Below are positions 37,509 to 51,640 of a stretch of DNA of 64,000 bases, piece after piece (within the stretch, counting starts at the first letter, position 1; every line of letters starts with the position of its first letter). Below the pieces are notes generated by a model. That model was not told the origin of the DNA, did not search any database, and was given only the letters and a program-made list of their open reading frames with translations. Origin of the DNA: Paramecium sonneborni (Eukaryota; Ciliophora; Oligohymenophorea; Peniculida; Parameciidae); the NCBI GenBank assembly GCA_905182985.1, contig CAJJDN010000035.1, forward strand, positions 542,645 to 606,644, read 5' to 3'. The position numbers and the translations under genes are program-made.

Positions 37509-40409
37509 ATGTAAGAACGTTTTATGAGGGCTATCCAAGAGTTGGATGCTCTTTTAGCAGAAACCGAAACTGGCAAAATTAAGCTTAGTCTTACTCTTAA
37601 AGATTTAGCATAATTGCATCACTTACAGTCTAGACTTCAAGAGTGTAAGTTTCTCAATTCCATCTACTCAGAGGAAAGCAGAATTAAGTAACTGTCTCTC
37701 TTATCAACTTTAGATAATACCTTAGTAAAGCTGTGACAGTTAATCTATAAATATAAGAAGAATTGTGTTCCACTATAGAGTCTCAAATGGATTCAATTAC
37801 AGTATCCCATTAATAAATAATTAAGTCTAACTTTAAACATTTAGATAAGTTAATTCTCTATATATTGAATTAAACTATGAATAGAGCTACCATGAAAAAT
37901 GTACTTTAATAAATTAGCAATATTATTTTGGGCAGTAATAATTTCACCATGCTTCGATTCTAAGAAAAATCTGTTGAGAGTGTCTCTACTGATCAGTTTA
38001 TTGAGGTAAATTATTCTTCTCAAAATAGTAATAACTCTCTTAACAATAGAAATTATAACTTTACTAATAATTTCGTGGTGATCAACTTGAAATAATCACT
38101 TTCTAACCTAATGAGCAATTGCAACACATATTCAAATGCAATTTATTATAGGTGATTAGAGTACCTCAAAAAATGAATGCTTAAACCCATTCCTCACTCA
38201 TCATATATGAAGCACAACAATTAGCCTTATTGCCATTATCCAAACCCCATTAAATTAAATTGATTTGTGATCAACTTATCACTATAGGTTATGACTATTT
38301 AAATGAGAATTTCCAGTAAACATTTCTGCTCAATATCATTTAGTAAAGATGATTTAATCAATTCAGTTAGAGCCATTGGGTAATTTTTAATAAAAAATGC
38401 TCCAATCATATTTTAGGAATACATTAGAAATGAAATACAAAAAAAACTCAATACAAAATGGTATTCTTTAATTACATTTTAAAGTGAAATAATTTAATCA
38501 ACAAAAAACTCCAAAGACACTAGTTTTGCAATAATAGAAAATTAAACGAAGTGTTTTATTCCAGTTATGTCGAATCAAGTTGTTTAATTTTATTTGCATA
38601 TGGAAAATGTAACTTTGGACATAATCACTTTTGCAGATTTTGTATTTATCCATCTGATCTATATTAGATGTCACAATTATGGTAGCACTTTAAACATTCA
38701 TTAAGAGAATTAAAAGATAAAGAATTTCTATACTAAATTATTGAAGTAAGTACACCAACGAAATTAGTAATTGCATCTGATCTTCATTTAAATATCATTT
38801 ATTAAAGTGGTTCTGTACCATCTTCATGGAATTTTTTGGATCTGAGCAATTAATAAATTGATTGTTATTAAAATTTGACAGAAATTAAAATGGAAAAAAT
38901 TTATAAAACAATGTTACTTTCATCAATAGATGAAGTTTAGTAAAGCAAAAAAGGTGCAATTGATGCTGGATAAATCATATATCATGATAAATATGTTGAT
39001 ATTGCAATTTATGTAAAAAAAGACGAAAAAAATGAAATAAATTAATTCTTTATTGTATTCGATTAACCAAAGAAAAGATTTGAATCACAACGTCAGTCAA
39101 AAAGTGAGATCAAAGTATCAGAAACTCTAGCAAGCTTGAAATAAGAGAAAATAGAAAAAGCATGTTTGGTTTTATAAGAAACATTGAATCTTAATTTATA
39201 AACAGAGGAAATTATTGAAATGCTTAAGGAGCATGCATTGATGACAATTATTGAATAAAAAGAATAAATTACTGAAGATATCAGATAAACTTATGTTTTA
39301 GAATATTATAGAAATTCTGAACAAGTGTAAACATATCGCAGAACAATAAGTGAACCTGATACTCCTTTTGCAACTAAAACTTTAATATAAGAACAGTAAT
39401 TGACTAATGCAAAAAGTAATTATGTAATTAATTAAATTAGAAATGGAATTATTTTAATTAAGACCCGATGATTTGGAAAATTTAGCTAATTGGTGTTTTG
39501 ATATCACAGTTTAAAAGGATTAAATAAAGCATTATACTTGGGCATTATTCCATTTATTAAACTATTTTGACAAATACTAGATGTATAAGGAAACATTTTT
39601 TCAATTTTTAGTTGCAATAGAAGAGAGATACAATAGTCGACGTAATCCCTTTCATAATTTTGAGCATGGCTTTACTGTAGCTCATGCATGTTATTATATG
39701 ATAAAAAATAAACTTTTAGATGGATATTTAGATGAAACTGAATAATTTGCAGCAATATTGTCATCTTTATGTCATGATATAGATCATACAGGTCGTACAA
39801 ATGGATTTGAAGTAGCAAGAATGTCAAAATTGGCTGTTCGTTACAATGATGAAAGTGTTTTAGAAAATCATCATGCAGCAATGACTTTTAAAATAATGTA
39901 GAGAGAGAAATATAATATATTATCTAATCTTTCTCAAGAATAATTTCAAAAAGTAAGAAGATTCATGGTTTCAAACATTTTAGCAACAGATATGAAGAAA
40001 CATTTTGATTTAGTTTCTTAATTTGAAATCAAGTATAAAAATGGAGAAATGAATATAATTAATATGGAATCAAAGCGTGTTTTATCAGGATTGATAGTTC
40101 ATACTTGTGATTTGAATTAGCCAACAAAGAAATTTGAAATAACTAAGAAATGGTCTATAAGAATATAGAATGAGTTTGATAATTAAGTAGAAGAAGAAAG
40201 ATTATTGGGATTGCCTGTAACTCAACATTTAGTATGTTAAAATTTACCAAAATAAGAATTGTCATTTATAAGAGTATTTACAATATTAATTATAGAACAT
40301 CATTTAACCTTTATATGTGTTGACATCATCGATTTTGAATAATGGATTATAAATTGCATTGACATATTTGGAAGAGAATGAAAAAGAATGGACTAAATTA
40401 CTGAATTGA
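37509..40409 (+). CDS. 3',5'-cyclic-nucleotide phosphodiesterase (class I)
   Basis: Hydrolyses cAMP and/or cGMP. The C-terminal catalytic domain is unmistakable: FHNFEHGFTVAHACYYM, the metal-binding LCHDIDHTGRTN (HDxxHxxxxN), HHAAMTFKIM, the downstream Asp in LIVHTCDLNQPTK, and the Gln of LPKQELSFIR. It ends IALTYLEENEKEWTKLLN. Upstream are about 600 residues that look GAF-like in parts (MQERFMRAIQELDALLAE ... ; AIDAGQIIYHDKYVDIAIYV) but are too divergent to name firmly. Introns resolved near 38343 (28 nt), 39415 (25 nt) and 40271 (22 nt); around 38560-38650 the frame change is unresolved. A second start, Met at 37524, is possible. Substrate preference cannot be read. The guanylyl cyclase gene follows 74 bp later. 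Confidence 0.8.
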
Positions 40410-40483
40410 TAAAAGAAATATGGATGCATTGATTTAATAATAATTATGTTTTATAGTAACGAAAGAGCTGAGAAATTAGTGGA

Positions 40484-43400
40484 ATGGTTTCGATAATTAA
40501 TTCAAAATTTCTATTCTTAAGATGCACAGATGATTACCATGGAAATGAACAAAGGCATTTTGACTCTCCTGAGTGTACCTCAAGAACAGAATGTGTTTTG
40601 TTCCCAAGAGTATACAGTATTTTCATTTCAACATTAAAGGTAGTAAATTTCATACCAAAAACATTGTTACGATGTTTTATGAGAATCAGTAATGTATTTC
40701 TACTTATGATTTCATTGATTATGATAATAAATCCATTACTTTCTCCATACTTGAGTTGGATTATAATTGTATAAATCTCAAGTGGTGCAATTATATTTAT
40801 TTCCAATGAAGCTATATGTGATTTTTAAAGAAGAAGCTCTGACAAAATTATAAATCAACAATCCACTAAAAGAGGTGCCAAAAATGGTGGTATAGAAGAA
40901 ATCAAATGGTAAGACATTAATATAGGAGATGTATTACTCTTAAACAAAGGGGACATAGTCCCTGCAGATATTATTGTATTGGATACTGGATAAGTCAGAG
41001 ATAGAGAAGCTGTTTGCATGGTAGATTCTACTTATTGTGATGGAAAAAGTACATTTACAAAAAAGAAAAGTTGTTATTTGACTTAATGTAACTATTATCA
41101 TAATATAATTAGTAATTGTTTTAAGAACTAGACAGAAATCTCAATTTGCAGAATATAGAAAATTATTAACTGGTCGATTAGAATATGAAGTACCTAATGG
41201 ACACACAAATATTTTTCGAGGAAGATTGAAATTAAAGAAAGATCCTAAGGTAGAATTCTTGTCAATAGAAAATCTGATATTTAAAGGATCAACAATAAAA
41301 TAAACTTCATGGTTATTTGGATTGGTTGTTTATGTTGGTTCTAAAACAAAAAACTCTATGAGTTCAAAAAAGAATAAAGCTAAATGTTCTCATGAAGAAA
41401 ATCTGGTAGATTTCATTTCATTGTTCATGATAACGTTAATCCTATTTTTCTCTTTAGTAAATTGATTTGTTATTTTAGATTTCAATAATTGTGCTACTAG
41501 CCAGATCAGATGATATAACATTCGCTTTGAGCATTGATAAGAACACATAGAATGGAATGAAGATATTTAATCTTCTCATTCTTTATAGTTAATTTATACC
41601 AGCTAATATATTTATGATTCTTGATATTATTAACATAGTGAACAAATTTAGATTTAAATTACACAGACCTTAAACATTTTCTGAATTAGGTTCTTTGGAT
41701 TATATGTTATTGGATAAGACTGGTACTATTACAACGTCTTATTACAAATTAGACAATTTTTAATTTGGATCTTAAGTTTTCAACCTAAATCATGATTAAT
41801 TATTCAATCAACTAACAAAAAATAAAAGAATTGATGAAGAGGAAGATGTTATTAAATTTGCATCTATATTTGATCAAGAATATTATATTCCAATGGAATA
41901 TGATACAGTTAATCGTAGAACAAGTCAAGTTATTGATTTGATGCCTAATTAAAATAAAAAAGTATTAAAATCAGTTAAAACATCTAATAATCAATAATTA
42001 TTTAGTTAGGTTCTTGAACAATAATATAATTTTTAGCCAAATAGCGTTAGAAGCTAAGATTTTCATGAAATGATTAGTTTACGTAAATCTATGTTATTTT
42101 AACATAAAAAGAGGAATTTATTACATTAACACTAATCTTTAATGAACAATAATAATGATGAGTTTTTATAAATGATTAATCAATATAAATAGAAATCTCC
42201 ACAATTAGAATATGCTGAATTATAAAATGAAAATGCTCTTTATTATGATTGTTTTATGAAATGTTTAATTTTGTGTCATGAAGCAAGACCAGTATATTTG
42301 AATGATGTTTAATATGAATCATTTTCTAAAAATGAGGAAATAGCGTTAGGATTTGCTAGATTATGTGGTTATTAATTAGAATCTTTTAATAAATTTGATA
42401 GTCCTGATGCATATCTTTGCAAAATACGAAATCAAAAAGTCTATTATGATATTTTGGGATTAAATTAATATACAGAGAATAGAAATGTTAATTCAATTGT
42501 TGTTTAATCATAAAAAAGTGGAGATATAGGTGATTGGGATAGTTGTGCTATTTCTCATTTAAGTGGAGAAGGTTCTAAAAATAAATCTTTACTTATATGC
42601 AAAGGTGATTATGATGCATTAAAAATTAAATTATAACTGACTCCAAAAGAGAAAGAAGAATTAGAATAACATATTCAAATATTAAAAATGAGAGGAGTAA
42701 GAATGATTCTTTATGGAACAAGAGTTTTAAATGAGAAAGAAACTGAAGAGTATAAAAAATAATTTAATTTATTGAAAAACTCCTTAACAAATTAGGATGA
42801 CTAATTAGAATAATTAGCCAATCAATATGAATAATAATTATCTATTATTGGTATGATTGGTTTCAAGGAGGAATTAAAATAAGATGCTTATGAGTTTATC
42901 TAAGCTACAAAAAGCTAAAATATTCATATATGGCTATTAAGTGGGGATTAAGAAGCTTAAACAATCAGTTGTGCTTAGGCTTTATAAATAAATGAATCAA
43001 TTTATAACAAATATTTATAGATATAGCAAACTGAAAATGAAAAAATCTGGTTTTAATTAAATACATGCATTGGAATTATTTAATCGGAGATGGTTAAACA
43101 ATAATTATGTAATGAAGATATTAATACTCTCATTAATTCAAGTTCAACTATTTATGATGGAATAAATTACTAAAAGATGTTAAAGTTTACGCTTTTAGTT
43201 AATGGAAATTCTTTAAATATTATTTAAAAAGATAATGATTTAATGAGTCATTTTAGATTCTTGGCAGGAATATGTAAAAATGTCATTGGCTATAATTTGA
43301 ATTAATAACATAAAGAGATGATGTGTAAGATTATTAGAAATTTCTTAAAAAAGAATGTAATAGCTATTGGAGATGGATATAATGATCAATTAATGATGCA

Positions 43401-46400
43401 ATATTCAAATATTTCCGTAGAAGTTATTAACAATAAGTATAAAAATTCGGTAATTAATACAGGAGATGTAAAAGTCTAATATTTAGGAGAAATAAAAGAA
43501 CTTTTATTGTAAGGTAAGATTTATTAGGAAAAATTACATCATTTAATATTGTATTGTTTTTTTGCTGCAGGATTAATGGGAATGTCATTATTCTTTTTTA
43601 ATTGGTTTTGTTATTTCACATCAACAAGTCTGCATGGAAGCTTAAATTTATTTTTATATGTGTAAATATTCATAGGAATAAATGCACTTTTAATAGGATT
43701 ATTTTCTAATTAAACATCATATTATATAAATCAACTTTATCCTTCACTTTACATTGATGGATAAATAAGAGTAAGAATTATTTGGAAAATATTTTTGTTA
43801 AATATGATTGAATCTTTTTTAACATCAGCATTTATATTTTATATGATTATCTACTAATTTAACTATGCAATAAATGATAAAGGACACACTAATGATTTAA
43901 AAATGGAATCATTAGGTATTATTTATTGTTTCTTGATTATTATTACTTTGAGGGTATCTTTTATTTTAAATAATTTTGGAAAATTAATTTAATTAAAACT
44001 AATATTTATTTTAGTCTTAATAATTATATTTCATGATTAATATAAAAATGAAACTTATTAGATATTTACTAGATACAATTGTATAATTTCAATAATATAA
44101 TCATTAATATTATCTTTTACAATAAGATACTTATTTTAAGATGTAATACGATTACGAATATTTCCAAGTGTTTATGAATAATTGTAATTTAGGTATGAAT
44201 AAGATAATGAGTCAATTAATAATCAGTAGATTATCAACCAATATTTAGATTAACAAATGTATATTAAATTTTGATATCATAGAAATATATCACATATTAT
44301 ATCTTAAGTATTCAAAGATTGCAAAGTTTTATCTCCATATATTTAAGAAATATTGAATCCTGGGGATACAAAAATTACAGAAATGAAATTATCGAAATTG
44401 ACTCTTACAATAAATGACTTAATAGTGGAATAGAAGTTTCTATCAATAAAACTGTAAGAATCACTCAATAACTATCGCTTATTTTTGACTTTGTTGTTGA
44501 TCTACTTTGGAATATATTGTTTCATCGATTTTTTCATTAATCACTAAAGACTTCAAACTGGTTTACAATATATAACAATATTCTGTATTTTTGCCATCAT
44601 CATCACATACATAATGAGCAGGCATTTTTAATAAAATTACTATGTTAATTCTCATATGATTTTTGTTGTGTTGTATATTATTAAAATTGCATTCGATTGG
44701 CTGAGTGATGATCTTAGTTTCATAATGTCATCAGTTTTAGTAGTTTTATTTACAACAAATAATACAATGAACATAAACATTATACCAATTTTTGTGTACA
44801 ATATAATTTACATCATACAATTAATAGTAAGAATCATATTGGTTTTAATTGTTGATTCTTCTTTATCTACTTAAGTCTATTATAATCACACTAGAGTTGT
44901 GATTTATGGATCTAGCACTTCAATCCTTTTGATGTTAAGCTTAACTTTTAGTTTACTTTATACATTATATAAAACAATATAACACAGAAGAACTGATTTT
45001 TTAGCAAAATATTAGATAGAACAAGATAATTTGGCGGCAAATGATATATTATCAATTTTAGTCCCTAAATTTGTTCGTAATCAAATTTAACTTGGTAGTT
45101 TACATATGTAAGAAGCTTAAAATGATGTTTCTATACTTTTTTGTTACATTTGTGATTTTGATTCAATAATGAAGGAAGAAGGAAGAAATGTGGTTTTAAT
45201 GCTAGATTCATTATTTAGAATATTTGATAATCTATGTTTATAACATGGAGTTTAAAAGATTGAAACTGTAGGGTATACATACATGGCAGCAACTGGTATT
45301 AAAGCTTCTGAAATCAATATTTCCCCTCATATGTTAAAAACAGAGAAAACCATGAGACTTGTAAATATGGCATTTGATATGATGGAATAAATTAAAGGAA
45401 GATAATATGGAAAAGGAAATTAAATAGAAATGAAAATTGGTATTCATGTTGGCAGAGTTATTGCAGGTCTTATTGGGCATCATAAACCTTAATTTTCTTT
45501 GATTGGTGATCCAGTTAATTAAACAAGTAGAGTTGGTTCAACGGGAGAAATTGGTGCAATAACACTTTCAGAAGAAGCTTTTAAATAAGCAAAACATGGT
45601 ATTAGATACTATCATAAAAAATAAAAGGAAGCTAAAGGATTAGGTTTGATCGATACTTATTAAGTTTTTAAAATTAAACCAAACAACTATTAAATTCCAA
45701 TCAATTAATAACGATGGTAATAATTAGCTAAATTAGTTATTAAGTAATAGAAACTAAAAAAAAATCTTGCAGGAGAGACTTAAAAAGAAACCATTTTATA
45801 GAAAATTTAAAATTCATTAAATAATTTACATGATAATAGTTTTTGGGGAAGTTAAAAAATATCTAATTCACCCAAAACTTAATTTGCACAATCTTTATTA
45901 AATGTACACTCTTTGCCTGATCAACGAAGACATAGTTAATTAGATACTATTCCAATTTAGAGTTTAGCAATTTTAGATAGTGAAGAGACATAAATAAACG
46001 ATCCGTAATAAGTTTCAGATGATGATGAGAAACATAAAGGATTGCTAAAGCCCAATTTATTGTTAATGATTCCAGAAAGTTAAAACGAGATAAAGAGAAG
46101 CTTTTATAATATACATTATGAACAATAATAATTTGAAAGTCATTTTGGTTTACTATCACTTTGGATCATTTATTTTGTAATAACACTACTTAATATTATT
46201 ATAAGATAATTCTTCGGACAATAATACGATATATTTTTTATTAGAGTATTAATTTATTATTTATGATTAGTCCTTATTTTTAATTTGCTTGGTAATTTTA
46301 TTACCTATTATTAAACAAACTTATAAAAATATCTACATAAATTGGATATTTTATATTGTATTTTAATATGGAACTTTTACTATCATATATGGAACATATC

Positions 46401-47452
46401 TAGCTAATAATAAATTAGTTTCCACAATTTCAATGGTTGAGTTGATTTATTTAGTTATTGTAGTATGTTCTTTGAAGATGTTTACATTTGTTTAAATTTT
46501 AATTTTTATGCTTTTGCTTTTTACATCATTTTTAGCATTATTTATTGATAACAAATAAATAACTCATTATTATGTATTCTATTTATTATCAGCAATAATT
46601 TTATCATTAATAGGTTATTATAAAGGAATGTCTGAGTTAATAGAAATGTATAATAATTTGTAATTGAATGAATAGAAGAAGGTTAAATAGATTTCATTAG
46701 TGAGTCAATTATTACCAACACATTCATATTTAAAAATGAAAAATAATACACTTTATAATCGATCTGAATTTATTGATGATTTAGATGATGTTACTTTATT
46801 ATTTGCAGATATTAAAGGATTTACAGAATATTCACATACTTAATCTCCAGAAGGAGTTGTTAAGATGTTAAGAAATCTATTTACTGAATTTGATAAATTG
46901 TGTTTACAATTTAATGTTTATAAAATGTATACTATTGGAGATTGTTATGTTGTTATGGGTTTTTAATAAGCTAGTAAGAGAAATGTAATATATTTATTTA
47001 TTAAAAATTAGCCAATTCAAGAAGCCATTAATACTGTGAAAATGGGATTTTCTATGATTGAAATAATAATGGAAGTAAGAAAATTGATTGATTTTCCTTT
47101 ATTAAATATGAGAATAGGAATACATACAGGATCTATAATTGGAGGAATTATAGGAACAGATATAGTTCGATATGATATTTATGGATAGGATGTTAGTATT
47201 GCAAATAAAATGGAGAGTTCTGGAACTGAAGGACATGTGTAAATATCTGAAACTACAAAATTAATGATAGAGAGAGCAGAAAGAAATCCTTTTGTATTTT
47301 AATTTAAATAAAATGTGGAATTAGCCAAATTTAATACTTCAATAAATGGATATCTAGTAGAATGGGAAAGAAAGAAAAGGGATCGAGGTGAAAGTCATTT
47401 TAGAGGGGAACCTAATTTAATGAGAGATATAAAAGAAAGTCAAAATTTGTGA
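40484..47452 (+). CDS. Guanylyl cyclase fused to a P4-ATPase-like N-terminal half
   Basis: Very large membrane protein (about 2,270 residues) of the type known from ciliates and apicomplexans. The N-terminal half has the flippase layout: helices around ISNVFLLMISLIMIINPLLS, the phosphorylation site DKTGTITT (about 41712), FKGS, the nucleotide-site KGDYDALK, GDGYNDQLMM, then a second membrane cluster. The actuator TGES-type loop is replaced (VDSTYCDGKST). The C-terminal half has two six-helix sets, each followed by a cyclase domain. C1 (about 45120-45680) has VGYTYMAA and DPVNQTSRVGS. C2 (about 46790-47390) has LLFADIKGFTEY and IGDCYVVMG. Metal aspartates are only in C2; the Glu of KIE (guanine choice) and Asn/Arg are in C1, so the order is inverted relative to mammalian adenylyl cyclases. 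At least six micro-introns. Confidence 0.93.
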
Positions 47453-47523
47453 ACTATTGATTTATATTATAATAATTAGTTTATAAATACATTAAATAAA
47501 ATTTTATGATATTAATACATAAA

Positions 47524-49415
47524 TCAGATTAGTTTTTATTTTGAGAAATTTATTTAAATAGATTTACCATCTAATTCTAGTCCATTATTATTAGCCAAAA
47601 CAGTAAGTGCTATTTCTGCACTTGCAAATCTAAGAATAGCCATATATTTAGTTGCATTTGTAATGATCTTATATTGTTTAATAATTCCATACTCTTATAA
47701 GTATTGTTATAGTAAATTTAATTAACAAGAATTCTTAGTTAAATTAGATACCTATATTGTATCACAAGGAGGTGCCAAAGTATATGTGCTTTCAGGTTTA
47801 ATTCGATGTGTTTCTTCTCCTCCTTAAAAATATTCTTCTTAAGCTTTCAGATCTTAAGTATACTCTCCAGGTTTACTTGGTTAAACTTTTAATGAAATTT
47901 CATCATAATTTGAAAAAAATATCTTTTTTTTAAATAGTATGGTACTTTAATTGATTATCCGTAAAACATTATATCATTAAGAGATTCTTTTGCAATAGCA
48001 GCATAATCATTTGTCATATATTGTATTAAAGCACTTGATCTTTCTTTTAAATAGATCATTTTATCTATATTGCCATAGATACTAAATAAATTATATAACA
48101 TTTATGATGTAACAACTTTTCTATCAAACCATCTAGCATAAATAACTTTAGATTTTTTAGTTTCTATTTAAATTTAAAATTAAATTATACATTAAAGTAA
48201 TTTAGAATTTGAATAATCATCTATTTTATCTGCACTTGATTACATTTTGTCAAATTAAAATTTTTCTACTGATTATAATGTTACACTCTTTGAAACTGGC
48301 ATTCTAACCATTTTATTTTTAAATTAATCTTAATTAGATGTCTAAATTTATTAAAAAGATGGTTAAATAGATTATTAAACAATTTAAGATGGTTATTATA
48401 AAATTTATTATGGTTTTTCAAATTTATATTAAAATTGATTGATTTAATTCTTATTTTCTGAATTCTAATCAAAATATTGTAAAAATTCATTATGTTATTC
48501 TTCATCATCCTCTTCATCTTCACATTGATCAGATCCAGTTATTTCATTATCTGATTCTCTTAATCCTAATCCTTGAAAATTTAAATCATCTTCATATGCA
48601 TCACAAAGAGGATCAGCATTATTATTCTCTTAATAACTTTACAAAAATTCTATCTAATCATTTTTCTTTTATTATTATTCAGCAGGCAATGTTAATTTTT
48701 TACGATTTAATTGTTTAGATGGAACATTTTATTATGATGGATCATCAGATTTATTAACTCCTTATAGAAAATTTTGATATTAATCAGTTAAGTGTTAGAA
48801 ATTAGATTAGTATTCAAAAATCTAGTTAAGTAATTATTACTATTTTTCAATTTAAGATTAAAGATCAACTGATGATACTGTAGGTATAGAAAAACCTTCA
48901 GCACTCACTAATTAAAGTTATCCCATTACTGAATTAATTTATTGAATTTGTTAAGACATTTGATTTTAAAATTGCATTTATGATTACAATAATTAAATAG
49001 GTATCTATTACTATGGCTATTAAGATGCTGGCTGTTGTTATTTACGTAATAATGTGTAATCTAGAGTAAATGATAAATTATACCAACTCCACCAGTGTTG
49101 TTTTCTTGGAATGTAATGTAGGTTAGTTTACTAGCATAAACATTCATGGGCAATTAAGGATCATCACAAAATAATTTATCATTCATTATTTATCTAGCTT
49201 TATTAGCTGACTCTAGGTATTCAAATTCTATAAATGTTTTCCAAGTTAATGATCTTTCAAATATTAGCATCTATAAATAATAGAGTAATAACAATTTTTA
49301 CTCTTTGAATTGTTCCAAATTGACTAAATACTTTAAAATATTTATCATGTCCTAGAGTTTTATTAGCTTTGTTTGTAATCACCACCAAAATCACATTTGT
49401 TGTTTCTTAATTCAT
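47524..49415 (-). CDS. PTB/hnRNP-L-like RNA-binding protein, three RRMs
   Basis: Polypyrimidine-tract-binding-type protein, expected in splicing or mRNA control. The first RRM begins after MNQETTNVILVVITNKANKT and continues KYFKVFSQFGTIQR / MLIFERSLTWKTFIEFEYLE / IMNDKLFCDDPQLPMNVYAS. The second reads SKVIYARWFDRKVVTSQMLY, NLFSIYGNIDKMIYLKERSS, ALIQYMTNDYAAIAKESLND and FYGQSIKVPY. The third ends EYGIIKQYKIITNATKYMAI / LRFASAEIALTVLANNNG. The RNP motifs are non-canonical, as in PTB and hnRNP-L. A Gln-rich and acidic linker (DDQCEDEEDDEEH) separates RRM1 from RRM2. Introns of about 31 nt occur in RRM1. Exons between RRM2 and RRM3 are only partly resolved. Confidence 0.82.
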
Positions 49416-49460
49416 TAATTAATTAATAAGAATTCTTAATACGATATATTATATATAGTT

Positions 49461-51562
49461 TCATGCTTTTTTTTTGTTAAATCCATTAGATTTGGTTCCT
49501 GAGCCACTTTCTCTTCTCACTCCATCTACTAATTAATTTCTTAAATTTCGAGACTCTTATTACGCTTACTATAATTATTCCTCTAAAGTATTATTTTATT
49601 CCATTATTTATTCCAATTGTTCATTCAATTTATTAATCTCTTCCTTCAAACCTTAAAATTTCTTTATTACATCCAAATACCTTCTGTCCTTGCTTATTCT
49701 TTTTATGCTCTCTCAATTTATTTCTCTCCATTTTACACACTCTTCACATATTTGTCTTTCCAAATTTCTATTTCTTTTAAATTCTCCTAAATCTTCATTT
49801 CTTAACATTACTTATCCCTTGTCATATTCTCTCCTATGGCTATTAACTTTTCCATTTAAGTCTTAATATGTTCATTTTCAATCAATAAACCTATAATCTA
49901 TACATATCAATACTTGCTATCCTATTCTCTAAAGCTTTTACTTCATTCTAATTTCTTTATGCTTAAGATTTCATCTTTTATTGTTCAATTGTTGAATTTT
50001 TTATTTAATCTTGAATTTATCTCTAATTATCATTGTACTATTTTTATTAATTAATTAATTCTATTTTCATTTGGTCTTGAACTTATTTGACTTCTTAAGC
50101 ACATTCTAATTTAATTTACTATATTTAATTATCTTTTTGATAAATAGTCTATTTAACTTACTCTTATAATTGATTGATTTTTTAATTTTTTTCTTTGATT
50201 TCTAAATTCTATTGGTCAATCTTTTCTTAAAGTTTTTTTATTTTATTATCTAATTCAGTTAATTTTATTTGTTCCCCTCTTAATTTTAATTCATCCATAC
50301 TTTTCTCTCTAACTCTGATAGGTACTTACTTTTACTACTATTAAAACTCTTCTAATTTATTTTCATTAATTTATTATATTTCTAATAATTTTTGATTAGT
50401 TTTCTCTAAATCTGAAATCTTGCCTTTGCTACTAATATCATCCTTTTTTATTTTCTATTATAATTAAAAGTTCAATTCTCCCAACTAATTATTTTTTTTA
50501 AGTAATTTTTCATATTATTAATAAATATCATCAGATTCTCCTTAAAGCGACTTATATTTTGATAATTTTAATTTTGATACTTCAGCTTATAAATTTGAAA
50601 TTGTATTTTTGGCTGTTTTCAATTCTTCTATAAAAGAAGGAGAAGAATTATTTCGATTTTGATTTGCTTTAAAATTTTCAATAATATCTATTTTTTCTTA
50701 AATTTCGCATCTATATTAATCTTTCATTTTTGCAATTTCTTTTTGGTGTTTTTCATTAATAATTTTAATTTTTTATTCATATTTATCCTCCAAAATTACT
50801 TTAGCTTCATTTTCTCGACTCTTTTCAGATGATATTGCCTTTTATAAATTTCCATTTTCTTCTAAAAGTAACTGTATTTTTTTAGAAAAATCTTAAATCT
50901 TTAATTGTAATTCATTATTTTAATGAGTTAAGATTTCAATTTCTTTTCCTCTCTTATTAGCAAGTACACCTAATGAAGTATCAGAAGAACATTATTTCTC
51001 TAAATGTATTAATTTATCTCTTAAATCCTCAACTATACGATTCTTTTCTTTGAGTTATTCTTCAACTTAATGTAACTAATAATTAGATTAGAATGAATAC
51101 TTTAATTTTTGACGTTTGAATTTCATCATTTAATCTTTTTTCATTAATAAATCGTTCCTTTAATTGTTGTTCCAATTTCTGAATAGTATCTGCAATTTCA
51201 GTAGATTAATTACTCGTGTTCATCTCCAATAATTATACTACTTTATCATTTTCTTCCAACAACATTCCAATTTACTGATCTTTCTTTTCACCAAGTAATC
51301 TCATTTATCTAAGATCATTGAGTGCATCTTCAAATTATCTACCTATTTGTTAGGCTTCTTAAGATGTTTCATCTAATTAAGATTTTTATCTCTATATAAC
51401 ATTTTCTTATTATTTTAATTTGATTTCCAATTCTAAGATTCTCTTCTCCAACACCTTTCTAGCTGCTATTTCTTTGGAAACTTCTGATACTTCCTTTATT
51501 GTACGAGAAGGACTCGAATGTAAAGCAATTTGACTCCCAGTATTTTTGATATGTTAACTCAT
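49461..51562 (-). CDS. Coiled-coil protein, about 680 residues
   Basis: Starts MSQHIKNTGSQIALHSSPSR, a short Ser-rich head, then heptads from about residue 35 (KEIAARKVLEKRILELEIKL) nearly to the end. It closes in a basic Gly/Ser tail (GVRRESGSGTKSNGFNKKKA) and TGA at 49461-49463. A 25-nt intron follows QTSKIK and restores LHQVEEQLKEKNRIVEDL. No globular domain is recognised; a cytoskeletal or basal-body role is plausible only by analogy. Gaps to its neighbours are 45 and 78 bp. Confidence 0.75.
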
Positions 51563-51640
51563 TTACAACTGCAGATTTATTAATAAATTTTATATAAATA
51601 TTGAACACATATATATGAAGATTTAATACTATAAACAAAT

